The notes under the pieces: generated by a model
The model's database searches: none
Seen by the model: the letters and a program-made list of their open reading frames with translations, nothing else
Told to the model about the DNA's origin: nothing
Made by a program: the position numbers and the translations under genes
Assembly: GCF_001650405.1 (NCBI RefSeq)
Contig: NZ_LWCU01000008.1
Location: 667-64,666, forward strand
Length of the DNA: 64,000 nt
Source: Microbacterium sp. H83
GTDB taxonomy: Bacteria > Actinomycetota > Actinomycetes > Actinomycetales > Microbacteriaceae
Reading direction: 5' to 3'
Shown here: positions 40,177 through 49,076 of the stretch, piece by piece
How the letters are laid out: each line of letters starts with the position of its first letter
How positions within the stretch are numbered: position 1 is the first letter of the stretch

Positions 40177-40762
40177 GAGTGGCCTCGATGGTGCGCACGA
40201 CGCGGGCGGGGCTGCCCACGGCGACGACGCCGGCGGGGATGTCGCGCGTGACGACCGAGCCGGCGCCGATGACGCTGTTCTCGCCGATCGTGACGCCGGG
40301 GCAGACGATGACCCCTCCGCCGAGCCAGACGTTGTCGCCGATCGTGATCGGCTCGGCCGCCTCGAGCTTGTCGCGGCGCAGCTCGGGGTCGATCGGATGC
40401 GTGGGGGTGAGCAGCTGCACGTTCGGACCGATCTGGCAGTCGGCGCCGATCGTGATCGACGCGACGTCGAGCGCGGTGAGGTTGAAGTTCACGAACGTGC
40501 GCGCGCCGATCGAGATGTGATCGCCGTAGTCGACGTGCAGCGGCGGCCGGATGACGACGTCGGCCGCGAGATCGCCGATGAGGTCCTCGAGCCATCCTCG
40601 CGCGGCCGGATCGCCGGCGAGCACCTGCCGCCGATAGAGCTCGGCGAGTCGCGCGGCACGGGCGGCCCTGGCTTCCATCTCGGGGTCGTCGGCGATGTAC
40701 AGGTCGCCCGCGAGCATCCGCTCCCGGTTCGTTCGAGGGTCGCCTGCGAAGTGGTCGGTCAT
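40166..40762 (-). CDS. maltose/galactoside O-acetyltransferase family protein
   Basis: A 198-residue hexapeptide-repeat acetyltransferase. The N-terminal Mac domain (TNRERMLAGDLYIADDPEME) is followed by left-handed beta-helix repeats and the catalytic His in LLTPTHPIDPELRR. It transfers acetyl from acetyl-CoA to a sugar; the physiological acceptor in this family is unclear. ATG 40762 is chosen because MTDHFAGDPRTNRERML matches family starts; the frame extends into the operator. The TetR gene overlaps its end. Confidence 0.9.
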   Translation of the reverse strand: MTDHFAGDPRTNRERMLAGDLYIADDPEMEARAARAARLAELYRRQVLAGDPAARGWLEDLIGDLAADVVIRPPLHVDYGDHISIGARTFVNFNLTALDVASITIGADCQIGPNVQLLTPTHPIDPELRRDKLEAAEPITIGDNVWLGGGVIVCPGVTIGENSVIGAGSVVTRDIPAGVVAVGSPARVVRTIEATHVA

Positions 40763-40781
40763 GGTGTCGATGCTAGCAACT

Positions 40782-40801
40782 ATGCGTACGTTCGTACACA
40801 T
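40782..40801. promoter_or_regulatory. palindromic operator before the acetyltransferase/TetR operon
   Basis: GTACG-TT-CGTAC (40786-40797) is perfect, and the flanks extend it to ATGCGTACGTTCGTACACAT with one mismatch. It lies 20-40 bases upstream of the ATG at 40762. The TetR protein of the same operon is the likely binder; ThrE (start 40840) diverges from the other side and could be co-controlled. Confidence 0.7.
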
Positions 40802-40839
40802 GGGTCGAGGTCCCGGAGCATCGCCCCGGAGGCGCGAGA

Positions 40840-42249
40840 ATGGAGGACATGTCCCCGAACTCCCCGCGGCGACTGCTCGCCTCCGTGCAGCGGATCCTGC
40901 ACACCGACCCGACCTCCGCCGCTCTCACCGAGGCGATCCCCGTGATCGACGATCGCACGATCCCCCGGGTGCTCGATCTCGCCACCCGCATCGGGGAGTC
41001 GATGTTCGCGGTCGGCGCGTCAGCCCACGAGGTCACCCTCGCCATCACCCGGGTCTGCGCCGCCTATCGCATGCGCGACGTGCAGGTCGACGTCACCTAC
41101 AACTCGATCACCGTCTCCTTCCACCTCAGCGGAGAGGCGTGGCCGGAGACCCTGGTGCGGGTCGTGCGCGTCGCGGCTCCCGACCATGCCAAGCTCCAGC
41201 GCGTGCAGGCGCTCGTCGCCGACATCGACGACGGCCTCGACCTCGAGTCGGCCCGCACGGCCTTCCGCGTCATCCGCAGGGTGCCGTTCCGCTACCAGCA
41301 GCCGGTCGTGATCGTCGCCCGCGCCCTGCTCGCGGTCGGGGTGAGCATCATGCTCGGCGCCTCGCCGATCGTCGTCGGCCTCACGTTCGTCGCCGCGCTC
41401 GGCGCGGCGCTCACCCAGGCCGGACTCGCCCGCCTCCGCGTGCCGCTTTTCTTCAGCCAGATCGCCGGAGGGTTCGTGACGACGGTCGTCGCGGTCATCG
41501 TCTCGGCGCTCGGCGCCGCGGGCATCGAGCCGTTCGTCGGCATCCGGCCGTCGATCATCGTCGCCTCCGGCATCGTGCTCATGCTCGCGGGTCTCACCGT
41601 CGTCGGCGCCGCACAGGACGCGATCGACGGCTTCGCCCTCACCGCGGGCGGGCGCATCCTCGACCTGACGATGCAGACGCTCGGCGTGGTGATCGGCATC
41701 CTCGTCGGGCTGGAGCTGGGCGGCGTGCTCGGGTTCACGATGGAGCTCCCCGACGACCCCGCCCCCTTCGGGCCGCTGCTCGGTCAGTTCGCCGGCGCGA
41801 TCATCATCGCCGTCGCGGTCGCCGTCTTCAACGGCGCGGGTCTGCGCATCATCCTCGTCAGCGCGCTGCTCAGCGCCGTCACGCTGGCCGGATACTCCGC
41901 GACCACGGCGCTCAACCTGCACCCTGCCGCGGCGAGCGCGATCGGTGCCCTCCTCGCGAGCGTGGTCGGGATGCTGATCGCCCGCAATCTGCACGTGCCC
42001 TCGGTCGCCGTGACGACGGCGGCCATCGTGCCGCTCGTGCCCGGAGTCGCGGTCTTCCAGGGACTGCTCGAGATGGTGCACGCAGCGGGCACCTCCACCG
42101 GAGTGCTCGGCATCGGCGGCTCGCTGATCGACGCGGCGGTGATCGGCATCGCGCTCGCGTCCGGAGCATCCCTCGGCCTCTACCTCGGGACGCCGATGCG
42201 GGCGACGCTCAGCAGCGTCGCGAAGACGAGGGCTCGCGTGCGGCGCTGA
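40840..42249 (+). CDS. ThrE-type threonine/serine exporter
   Basis: A 469-residue protein of the ThrE family (fused ThrE and ThrE_2 domains). Residues 1-140 are the soluble N-terminal domain with GESMFAVGASAHEVTLAITR, followed by about ten helices. The family exports threonine and serine, as in Corynebacterium. ATG 40840 or 40849 are both possible; the first gives MEDMSPNSPRR. The gene is divergent from the acetyltransferase operon across the palindrome at 40782-40801. Confidence 0.9.
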   Translation: MEDMSPNSPRRLLASVQRILHTDPTSAALTEAIPVIDDRTIPRVLDLATRIGESMFAVGASAHEVTLAITRVCAAYRMRDVQVDVTYNSITVSFHLSGEAWPETLVRVVRVAAPDHAKLQRVQALVADIDDGLDLESARTAFRVIRRVPFRYQQPVVIVARALLAVGVSIMLGASPIVVGLTFVAALGAALTQAGLARLRVPLFFSQIAGGFVTTVVAVIVSALGAAGIEPFVGIRPSIIVASGIVLMLAGLTVVGAAQDAIDGFALTAGGRILDLTMQTLGVVIGILVGLELGGVLGFTMELPDDPAPFGPLLGQFAGAIIIAVAVAVFNGAGLRIILVSALLSAVTLAGYSATTALNLHPAAASAIGALLASVVGMLIARNLHVPSVAVTTAAIVPLVPGVAVFQGLLEMVHAAGTSTGVLGIGGSLIDAAVIGIALASGASLGLYLGTPMRATLSSVAKTRARVRR

Positions 42250-42270
42250 TCCGCGTCCGGCGTCTCTCCC

Positions 42271-42543
42271 TCACATCTCCCAGTCATCGATCGACGCGGT
42301 CGGCGGATCCAGAGGCTCGGGAGGGCGATGCTCCCGTTCGACGGACACGACGACGCGGGAGGTCCCATGGATGAGCACGCTCACCATCTCGTCTCCGTCG
42401 GAGAGGTCCACGAACGCGGGCGGCGAGGCGGCCGCGGCCTCGATCTGCGACATCACGTGGACCAGATCCCGATCACCGCCCAGCAGGAAGTCCCTGCCGT
42501 CGACCTCGACATGCGTCCTGATCCCTGTCCGTGCGCCGCCCAT
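42271..42543 (-). CDS. small hypothetical protein
   Basis: A 90-residue protein: RTHVEVDGRDFLLGGDRDLV, HVMSQIEAAAASPPAFVDLS and VSVLIHGTSRVVVSVEREHR suggest a compact alpha/beta domain. ATG 42543 starts MGGARTGIRTHVEV; the frame to 42576 lacks support. I do not recognise the family. It ends 21 bases after the ThrE stop (convergent). The DUF7882-like gene ends 75 bases upstream of its start on the same strand. Confidence 0.6.
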   Translation of the reverse strand: MGGARTGIRTHVEVDGRDFLLGGDRDLVHVMSQIEAAAASPPAFVDLSDGDEMVSVLIHGTSRVVVSVEREHRPPEPLDPPTASIDDWEM

Positions 42544-42618
42544 GTCAGCGACGGTAGGCGCGACCCGCGCGATCACTCAGGGGGTTGCGTACCGTCGAAC
42601 CCGGGAGTAAAGGCGGCG

Positions 42619-42954
42619 CTACGCGCTGGCGAGATCCGGCGACTTCGCAGCGCCCTCCGCCGTCGGCTCCGGCACGAGGTACAGGCCGCTCGGCGAGTTC
42701 GCCGTGAAGGCGAGAGCCTCGACCCATGCACGGTTGATCTGGGGCTGACGGCTGCCGAAGTACTTGAACACGATCGAGCTGCCCGCGTGGATCCACACGG
42801 TCGTCCGGCCGCCGCCGATGCTCGCGTCTTCCTTCCAGGTGAAGCCGAACGGCTCACCGCGGCGGAGCTTCGCCGTGACCGCGAGCTGGATGTGGGTGAG
42901 AGCGCGGTCTTCGATCTCCACCTTGGGACCACCCTCATAGATGAACTTGCCCAT
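42619..42954 (-). CDS. DUF7882-like small protein, copy 1
   Basis: A 111-residue protein of a small Microbacteriaceae-type family. Diagnostic blocks shared with the copies at 48415 and 55316 are MGKFIYEG at the start, VEIEDRALTHIQLAVTAKLR, SIGGGRTTVWIHAGSSIVFK and a C-terminal GLYLVPEP. In public annotations members are often called ATP-dependent DNA ligase, but I see no ligase KxDG motif and the length rules that out. Function is unknown. ATG 42954 has GAAGAGGAG upstream. The three copies share 40 to 65 percent by eye, copies 1 and 2 being closest. Confidence 0.82.
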   Translation of the reverse strand: MGKFIYEGGPKVEIEDRALTHIQLAVTAKLRRGEPFGFTWKEDASIGGGRTTVWIHAGSSIVFKYFGSRQPQINRAWVEALAFTANSPSGLYLVPEPTAEGAAKSPDLASA

Positions 42955-43126
42955 GACGGGCTCCTCTTCGTCGTCGCCACGGGAACCCGCGCCAAGAGGC
43001 GCGACCGAGATGATCGCTGAGTGGTGATGTCTCCACTATCCCACCGATGCCGAGGGATCGACAGCCCGTTCCGCACCGCTCGGTCGGAATGGCCCCGGAC
43101 GCGCACCGGACGTGCCGGTCACGTCA

Positions 43127-43750
43127 TCAGTGCGCGCTGCCCCCGTAGAGCTCGCCCACCGGGACGGGCACGGCGAGCACGTTCCCGGGAGGGGCCAGCG
43201 GGCAGGCCCACGCCGGGTCGTACGCACACGACGGGTTGTACGCGAAGTTGAAGTCGAGCACGATCGTGCCCTGCACGGGGTCGGATCCGAGGTCGGCGCC
43301 CTTGATGGTGTCGAGCAGGTACCGGCCGCCGCCGTACGTACCGCCCGGTCGGCCCGCCAGGGCGTCGCGCACCGGGACGAACAGCCCACCGCCGTACGAG
43401 GTGATACGCCAGACGTCGAGCGATCCGACGTCCGGCACCTCGACCCGCCCCACGCGGTCGAAGGGCACGACGCCATCGGTGCCGGTCGCGAACTCGAACC
43501 CGGCGGACTCCGTGTCGAGGAGAGGCAGCTCGAAACGCCACGCGGGATCGTACGGCGCGACGGGAAGACCCTCGAACAGCGCCCGATCCTCGGCGAGCAG
43601 CGGGGTCGACGGATGCCGCAGCAGGAGGTCGTCGCGCTCGATGCGCCACAGCTCGTGGGCCTCCTCCGGCGAGGACGACTGGCGCACCGCGGCGTACAGC
43701 GCGAAGACGCGGCGTCGCCAGTCGACGACCTGGAAGGCCGTGAGATCCAT
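43127..43750 (-). CDS. DUF1684 protein
   Basis: A 207-residue DUF1684 protein. The pattern is clear: FQVVDWRRRVFALYAAVRQS, DLLLRHPSTPLL, then a beta-rich region with GGRYLLDTIKGADLG and the C-terminal NFAYNPSCAYDPAWACPLAP. The two cysteines near the C-terminus and adjacent acidic residues may form a metal or redox site. Biochemical function is unknown. It lies five bases downstream of the DUF6458 gene on the same strand, so the two are cotranscribed. Confidence 0.9.
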   Translation of the reverse strand: MDLTAFQVVDWRRRVFALYAAVRQSSSPEEAHELWRIERDDLLLRHPSTPLLAEDRALFEGLPVAPYDPAWRFELPLLDTESAGFEFATGTDGVVPFDRVGRVEVPDVGSLDVWRITSYGGGLFVPVRDALAGRPGGTYGGGRYLLDTIKGADLGSDPVQGTIVLDFNFAYNPSCAYDPAWACPLAPPGNVLAVPVPVGELYGGSAH

Positions 43751-43755
43751 CGGGC

Positions 43756-44016
43756 TCAGACGATGGGGTCGTTGTCGCTCACGCTGCGGCGCGTGACGCG
43801 GTCGCCCGTCGCGGGATCGACCGTGGTGCGCGCGACGCTGTCGGTCTGACGACGCCGCATGACGAGGACGAGGCTGATCAGGAAGACCAGGACTCCCGCC
43901 GCCATGAGGATGTAGCCGATCATGTCGAGGTTGACGTAGCCGCCGGTGTCGACGTTGATGGCGAAGACGAGGATCGCTCCGATGACGACGAGTGCGATGC
44001 CGCTGCCGATACCCAT
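43756..44016 (-). CDS. DUF6458 small membrane protein
   Basis: An 86-residue protein with two hydrophobic helices (SGIALVVIGAILVFAINVDT and MIGYILMAAGVLVFLISLVL) joined by a short DTGGYVNLD loop, then a cytoplasmic Arg-rich tail. This matches the DUF6458 family of actinobacteria. ATG 44016 follows AAAGGGTGG. Function unknown. TACTGT in the upstream region may be its -10. Confidence 0.85.
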   Translation of the reverse strand: MGIGSGIALVVIGAILVFAINVDTGGYVNLDMIGYILMAAGVLVFLISLVLVMRRRQTDSVARTTVDPATGDRVTRRSVSDNDPIV

Positions 44017-44124
44017 GATGACCACCCTTTCCGAGACCGCGGGCGCGGCCTCGGACGACAACAGTAGAGCCGTGAGCAGGTCACCCGAAAGAGATGGACA
44101 CCGCTCCCCCGTCGTGGTAGCGCC

Positions 44125-44865
44125 TCACCGCCCCGACTGCGGGGGCGCCGTCGCTCCGAGCTCCTCCCACAGGTGGGCGATCGAGGCCGCACCGCGCCGC
44201 AGCATCGTGAGCGACACGCTCTCGTCGCTCGCATGCCAGTGATCGTCGGGAAGGCCGGTGCCGATGAGGATCACCGGCGCTCCGAGCGTCTTGGCGAGGA
44301 AGTCCGCCGGTCCGCCGCCCGCGTTCCCCATGCGCCCGGCGAGCGGGAGGCCGTACCCGCGCTCGAGCGCGCGTTCGAGCGCGTCCCGAGCGGTTCCCGC
44401 AGGGCTGATGTACGCCTCCTGCGCGATGACCTCGTCAGTCTCGAGCGTGTACTCGACGTGAGCGGGGACGACCTCGGCGACGAACTCGCGCAGCTGGTCG
44501 GCGACGGTGTGGACGCGCTGACCGGGTACCGTGCGGATGCTGAAGGAGGCCTCCGCCGTCTCGGGGATCACCGAGCGCTCCAGGCCGAGCGGGTCGCCGG
44601 CGAGCAGCGCGAGGATCTCGATCGACGGCCGGGCCCACAGTCTCTCGAGGAGCGTGTAGCCCTCCTCGCCGTCGACCGCGGTGGTCTCGACCCGCGCCAT
44701 CCACTCGTCCTCGTCGGACGGAAGGTCTGCGAAGTCCGCGCGACGCTCGGATGTGAGCTCGTCGACGTCGTCGTAGAAGCGGGGCAGTCGGATGCGCCCG
44801 TGATCGTCGTGCAGCGCGCTGACGACATCGGCGACGACGTGGGCCGGGTTCACCGTCACCCCCAC
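44125..44865 (-). pseudogene. C-terminal half of an M20 peptidase (N-terminal half deleted)
   Basis: The frame (about 246 codons) encodes the dimerisation domain and the last part of the catalytic domain of an M20 dipeptidase: VNPAHVVADVVSALHDDHGR, FSIRTVPGQRVHTVADQLRE and a C-terminal DDHWHASDESVSL metal-binding His region. The N-terminal about 200 residues, with the first metal ligands, are absent. The frame begins inside the truncated SDR coding sequence, so a deletion joined the two genes. Some protein may still be made from a GTG at 44865, but it could not be an active M20 peptidase. Confidence 0.8.
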
Positions 44866-45131
44866 ACGTCGATGCGCCCGAACGCCGCGACGGCCGTTGC
44901 CGCCAGAGCCTGCACCGCGGCTTCGTCGGTGACGTCCGTCGGCACGACCAGGGCCTCACCGCCCGCCGCGCGGCATTCCTCGGCCACGACCTCGAGGGCG
45001 CTCGCACTGCGGGATGCCAGGACGAGTCGGGCTCCTCGGCGCGCATGGCGGTGCGCGGTCGCGCGGCCGATGCCGCTCGACGCGCCGGTGATGACGACGA
45101 CGGGCGGGTTCCTCTTCCGGGCTGCGCGCAT
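44856..45131 (-). pseudogene. N-terminal fragment of a short-chain dehydrogenase
   Basis: The 91-codon frame carries the Rossmann start VVVITGASSGIGRATAHRHA and PTDVTDEAAVQALAATAVAA, then FGRIDVWG and a stop. A normal SDR continues with V-N-N-A-G and the Ser-Tyr-Lys active site for another about 150 residues. The break coincides with the beginning of the M20 fragment, identifying a deletion scar. The N-terminal start at 45131 has no strong ribosome binding site. Confidence 0.8.
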
Positions 45132-45196
45132 GCGGCGACGATAGGTGCCGCATCACGGGCTCACCGGCCCCTTGACAGATCGGGTGCGGCCTGCGA

Positions 45197-46642
45197 TCAG
45201 CGCGGCGCGAGGTCGGGTGCCGTCGCGATGCCGAACTCGCGGCGCAGTGCCGTGAGCGCCGCGAACCATCCGGGCAGTCCGGTGACACCCGGCCCCGGCG
45301 CGGTCGACGCGGAGGCGAGGTAGACCCCGGGGATCGGCGTCCGCCACGGCTCGCCGCTGAAGGTGGGTCGCGCGAACAGCTGCCAGAGCTCGGGGGCGCC
45401 CGCCGAGATGTCGCCGCCCGGATAGTTGGGGTTGTGGCGCTCGACCTCGATCGCGGTGCGGGAGCTCGTCGCGAGGATCCGGTCCCGGAACCCGGGCGCG
45501 AACCGCTCGATCTGCGCGGTCACGGCTTCCCGGCGGTCGGCCGGGCTGCCAGCGGGCACGTGCGTGTACGTCCACAGCGTGTGCTTCCCCGCCGGCGCCC
45601 TCGTCGCGTCGAAGACCGACGGCTGCGAGACGAGCACGTAGGGGCGGTCGGGCAGTCGCCCTCGATGCACCGCGTTCTCGGCCTCCGCGACCTCCTGCCG
45701 CGTACCGCCGACGTGCACGGTGCCCGCTCGGGCCAGCTCGGGATGCCGCCAGGGCACCGGTCCGTCGAGCGCGAAGTCGACCTTCGCGACGCCGCCGCCG
45801 TAGCGGAAGCGCCGGAGCGCCCGACGGTATCGCGCCGGAAGCCGGTCGCCGGCGAGACCGAGGAAGGCTTTCGGCGTGACGTCGAGGAGCGTGACCGCGG
45901 CCTCCGGCAGCTCGGCCAGCGAGGTCACATCATGGTCGAGGATCAGCTCGCCGCCGTGCGCGCGCAGGTCGTCGAGCAGCGCGGTGATGATCGACTGGCT
46001 GCCGCCGACGGGGATCGGCCACCCCTGAGCGTGGGCGTAGGTCGTGAGGGCGAGCCCGGCGCCGGCTCCGGCGATGCTCGGCTGCGCGAGGATCGTGTGG
46101 GCCGCGACGCCCGTGAGCAGGGCCGGGGCGACCTCCTCGCGGAACCGCGCGTTCCACGCCGGGGTGCCCTGCTCGAGGGAGCGGAGCCCGAAGACGATCG
46201 GGGTGCGCAGGCGGTCGGGGATGCGCAGGAGCGGCGACCCGGTGAACTCCGCGACCTCGCTCGCCCGCTCGACGAGCGGACGCAGCAGTCGCGCGTAGGC
46301 GTCCCCGTCGGCGCCCAGCCCCTCGCGGGTGCGCTCGAGGTCCCGATACGCGATCCCGGCGCGACCGCCGTCGAGGGGCTGCGCGAAGGAGACCTCGGGC
46401 GTGACGAACGGGATGCGGTCGCTCAGGCCGAACTCGCGGAAGAAGCGCGACTCGAACGCCATCGGATGCACGGCCGAGCACACGTCGTGGTGGAACCCCG
46501 GAAGAGTGAGCTCACGGGTCGCCGCGCCCCCGCCTGGCTGGTCGGCCCTCTCGTACACCCGAACCCGCATCCCTGCGCGCGCGAGCGTCACCGCTCCGGC
46601 GAGACCGTTCGGACCGGCACCGACGACGACCGCTGTATCCAT
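45197..46642 (-). CDS. phytoene-desaturase-like NAD(P)/FAD-dependent oxidoreductase
   Basis: A 481-residue flavoprotein. [20 protein letters not shown] is the FAD dinucleotide-binding motif, followed by [15 protein letters not shown]. The C-terminal FAD contact is [21 protein letters not shown]. It resembles the broad NAD(P)/FAD oxidoreductase family related to carotenoid desaturases and isomerases; no carotenoid genes lie nearby, so a carotenoid role is not supported. The start ATG 46642 faces a 236-base region before the GAF-ANTAR gene. Length fits the family. Confidence 0.87.
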   Translation of the reverse strand: MDTAVVVGAGPNGLAGAVTLARAGMRVRVYERADQPGGGAATRELTLPGFHHDVCSAVHPMAFESRFFREFGLSDRIPFVTPEVSFAQPLDGGRAGIAYRDLERTREGLGADGDAYARLLRPLVERASEVAEFTGSPLLRIPDRLRTPIVFGLRSLEQGTPAWNARFREEVAPALLTGVAAHTILAQPSIAGAGAGLALTTYAHAQGWPIPVGGSQSIITALLDDLRAHGGELILDHDVTSLAELPEAAVTLLDVTPKAFLGLAGDRLPARYRRALRRFRYGGGVAKVDFALDGPVPWRHPELARAGTVHVGGTRQEVAEAENAVHRGRLPDRPYVLVSQPSVFDATRAPAGKHTLWTYTHVPAGSPADRREAVTAQIERFAPGFRDRILATSSRTAIEVERHNPNYPGGDISAGAPELWQLFARPTFSGEPWRTPIPGVYLASASTAPGPGVTGLPGWFAALTALRREFGIATAPDLAPR

Positions 46643-46878
46643 GAATCGATCATCTCTCGCCGCAGGCTCCCGGGGGAACCGGTTGACAGCGCGAACCGCG
46701 CCCCGCCAGCCCGAGTAGCCGGAGATGTCGCCAGGGCTGACTGTAGGATCTCGACTCGCCGTTGTGAAGGGGGTTCCGTGAAGGCGACGCGGGTCCTCTT
46801 ATATCGTGTGAGACGGAAATCCCGTCCCGACCATGGCCGCTCACGGCTTCTGGTACCCCGCCGGACCAGGAGGTCATC

Positions 46879-47526
46879 ATCACGACCGCGCGAACTCCGC
46901 GTGCGCCGGATCTCAGCGCACGGTTCGTCGCCGCGCTGAACATAGAGAGGGCGGCGATCTCCACCCTGGACGTGCCGTTCGACGTCGAGACGGTCAGCGC
47001 GAGCGACGACCTCGCCGCGCACTTCATCGAATCCCAACTGGATGCCGGCGAGGGACCGAGCTGGGATGCCCACCGCTCGCAGGCTCCCGTCCTCGTCCCC
47101 CACCTCGGCGAGGTGTCTCCCGTCCGCTGGCCGATCTTCGGTCAGGCGATCGCCGAGTCGGGCGTGCGCGCGCTCTACTCCTTCCCCCTGGCGATCGGCT
47201 CGCTGCGCATGGGAGCCGTCGACCTGTACGCCGAGTCGGCGGATGCGCTGAGCCCGAACGCGATCGATCTCGCGACGGACCTCGTCGCCCGATCGGCCGC
47301 CGATGTCCTCGAGCATGCGCTGCGGACCCGGAGTCTCGAGCCCTCGGACGACAGCCCGTTCTCGCGGCGCGAGGTGCATCAGGCCACGGGCATGGTGATC
47401 GCGCAGCTCCGCATCCCCCCCACCGAGGCACTTCTTCGCATCCGCGCCCATGCGTTCGCCTCCGGCCGCTCCGTGCGCGAGACGGCCGCCGACATCACAT
47501 CCCGCCGACTCACCCTAGAACCGTGA
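46879..47526 (+). CDS. GAF-ANTAR regulator with apparent non-canonical start
   Basis: A protein of about 215 residues: GAF-type domain, about residues 15-140 (LSARFVAALNIERAAISTLD through AIGSLRMGAVDLYAESADAL), then an ANTAR RNA-binding domain (SRREVHQATGMVIAQLRIPP, ending VRETAADITSRRL). ANTAR proteins act as antiterminators on paired hairpins in target RNA. No ATG, GTG or TTG exists in frame from 46768 up to GTG 46972, which would cut off the first GAF strand. AGGAGG at 46868-46873 sits five bases before ATC 46879, the best start by spacing. The second GAF-ANTAR gene follows after 31 bases. Confidence 0.75.
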   Translation: MTTARTPRAPDLSARFVAALNIERAAISTLDVPFDVETVSASDDLAAHFIESQLDAGEGPSWDAHRSQAPVLVPHLGEVSPVRWPIFGQAIAESGVRALYSFPLAIGSLRMGAVDLYAESADALSPNAIDLATDLVARSAADVLEHALRTRSLEPSDDSPFSRREVHQATGMVIAQLRIPPTEALLRIRAHAFASGRSVRETAADITSRRLTLEP

Positions 47527-47557
47527 TTCGCACCGACCCGAAAGGTAGGTTGTGCTC

Positions 47558-48271
47558 ATGATCGCCCAGACCCGCGAGGCCCAGCTCGCACAGACATTCG
47601 TCGCCCTGGCCGACACGCTCGTCAACGACTACGACATGGTCGACGTCCTGCAGACGCTGGTCGAACAGTCGTCGCGGATCCTGGAGGCCGCCGATGCGGG
47701 CCTCCTGCTGCCCAACGCGTCCGGTGACCTCGAGGTGGTCGCATCGACGAGCGAGCGCAGCCACCTCGTGAGTCTGCTGCAGCTGCGCGCCGACGAAGGC
47801 CCCTGCGTCGACGCGTACGAGACCGGCTCCGTCGTCTCCGTCGACGACATCGCCTCCAGCGCCGCGCGCTGGCCGACCTTCGCCGAGAGCGCGGCCAGCG
47901 TCGGATACCGCGCCCTGTACGCGATACCGATGAGGTTCCGCGACGATGTCATCGGCTCCCTCAATCTCTTCAGCGATCGCGCGGGACCGCTGCCCGCGAA
48001 CGACCTCACCATCGCCAGGGCGCTCACGGACATCGCGACCATCAGCCCGATCCAGGAGCGTGCCCTCCGGGATGCGAACATCGCCCGCGACCAGCTGCAG
48101 CGAGCGCTCGACAGCCGCGTGCTGATCGAGCAGGCGAAGGGCGTCCTCTCCCACAGCGAGCAGGTCGACATGGACGAGGCCTTCCGGCTGCTGCGACATC
48201 GGGCGCGCAGCAGCGGGCGACGCCTGTCGGTGGTGGCCCAGGAGGTCATCGACTCCGCCGCCTCGCACTGA
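47558..48271 (+). CDS. GAF-ANTAR transcription antitermination regulator
   Basis: A 237-residue protein: GAF domain about residues 12-150 (TQLVEQ region through MRFRDDVIGSLNLF), then an ANTAR domain near 175-235 (SRVLIEQAKGVLSHSEQVDM, DEAFRLLRHRARSSGRRLSV). The GAF domain would sense a small ligand or redox state and the ANTAR helices bind dual-hairpin RNA to prevent termination. ATG 47558 follows GGTAGG; GTG 47552 is an alternative. It forms an operon with the preceding GAF-ANTAR gene. The RNA targets are not identified in the window. Confidence 0.9.
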   Translation: MIAQTREAQLAQTFVALADTLVNDYDMVDVLQTLVEQSSRILEAADAGLLLPNASGDLEVVASTSERSHLVSLLQLRADEGPCVDAYETGSVVSVDDIASSAARWPTFAESAASVGYRALYAIPMRFRDDVIGSLNLFSDRAGPLPANDLTIARALTDIATISPIQERALRDANIARDQLQRALDSRVLIEQAKGVLSHSEQVDMDEAFRLLRHRARSSGRRLSVVAQEVIDSAASH

Positions 48272-48414
48272 CCGCCCGCGCAGGGTTCCTTCGCCGCGGG
48301 CGACACGATATTCTGTGGATGTGGTCGCGGATCCTCGGATCCGACCGATGCCACCGCTGGTCCCAGTCCCCGACTCGCGTCTCCGTTGAGATCGACAGTC
48401 ACAGGGGGCCCGCG

Positions 48415-48756
48415 ATGGGAAGCTTCATCTACGAGAGCAATGTCAAGGTAGAGATCGAGGACCGCGCGCTCGCGCACCTGCAGATCGTCATCACTGCGAA
48501 GCTGCGCCGCAGCGAACCGTTCACCTTCACCTGGAAGGAGGACCCGAGCATCGGCGGGGGACGTACGACGGTGTGGCTGCACGGGCGCAGCGCGATCGTG
48601 TACAAGTTCCATGGAAGCCGCCAGCCGTCGATCAACCGGCGATGGGTCGAGGCGCTCTCGTACACGGCGCACGCGCCGACGGGGCTGTACCTCGTCCACG
48701 AGCCGATGCAGAGCTTCGCGGATCACGAGGACAAGGGCCACGCGATCCCTCTCTGA
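48415..48756 (+). CDS. DUF7882-like small protein, copy 2
   Basis: A 113-residue homologue of the proteins at 42619 and 55316. It starts MGSFIYESNVKVEIEDRALA and carries VITAKLRRSEPFTFTWKED, SIGGGRTTVWLHGRSAIVYK and APTGLYLVHEP. It is closest to copy 1. ATG 48415 has a GGGGG stretch upstream. TATTCT at about 48310 is a possible -10. The function is unknown. The ORF track of the other strand is a shadow. Confidence 0.82.
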   Translation: MGSFIYESNVKVEIEDRALAHLQIVITAKLRRSEPFTFTWKEDPSIGGGRTTVWLHGRSAIVYKFHGSRQPSINRRWVEALSYTAHAPTGLYLVHEPMQSFADHEDKGHAIPL

Positions 48757-48853
48757 GATCGGCGTCGGGTGGCGCTTCGGCGGTGGCGACCACAACCCGG
48801 CTTCGATCTCAACCCCCTGTGCGCGGGGCGGCACGCAGGCGGAGCCTGGGCCC

Positions 48854-49057
48854 ATGAGCCACCCCGATGACATCAAGCAGCCCCTCGACCACCTCCCCCC
48901 GCTCGACGAACGCGACAAGGCCGTCGAGATCGAGGAGCCGAGCTACCCGACGTCCGAGTCGCCGACCGGCCCCGCCCACGCCTCGCCCGAGACGGCCGCC
49001 GAACCGGACAAGCCGAACCGTCACGGCGTCGACAAGCTTCCGCCGACGTCGCGCTAA
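48854..49057 (+). CDS. small hydrophilic protein
   Basis: A 67-residue acidic Pro/Glu-rich protein (MSHPDDIKQPLDHLPPLDER ... NRHGVDKLPPTSR) without hydrophobic segments. ATG 48854 follows GGAGCC. It may be intrinsically disordered. No family recognised. It lies 97 bases after the DUF7882-like copy 2 and ends at a terminator hairpin shared with the convergent membrane protein gene. Confidence 0.55.
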   Translation: MSHPDDIKQPLDHLPPLDERDKAVEIEEPSYPTSESPTGPAHASPETAAEPDKPNRHGVDKLPPTSR

Positions 49058-49076
49058 TCCGGACCCCGCCGACGCG

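Noticed and set aside
42619..42954. ATP-dependent DNA ligase label for the DUF7882-like proteins
   Set aside because: About 110 residues, no KxDG motif and no nucleotidyltransferase domain.
44125..45131. A single fused SDR-M20 enzyme
   Set aside because: The two parts are in different frames with a stop between, and each lacks essential halves; gene remnants fit better.
46833..47561. 242-codon frame MAAHGFWYPAG... over the GAF-ANTAR gene
   Set aside because: The GAF and ANTAR motifs are in the +1 frame; this frame is Arg-rich low-complexity.
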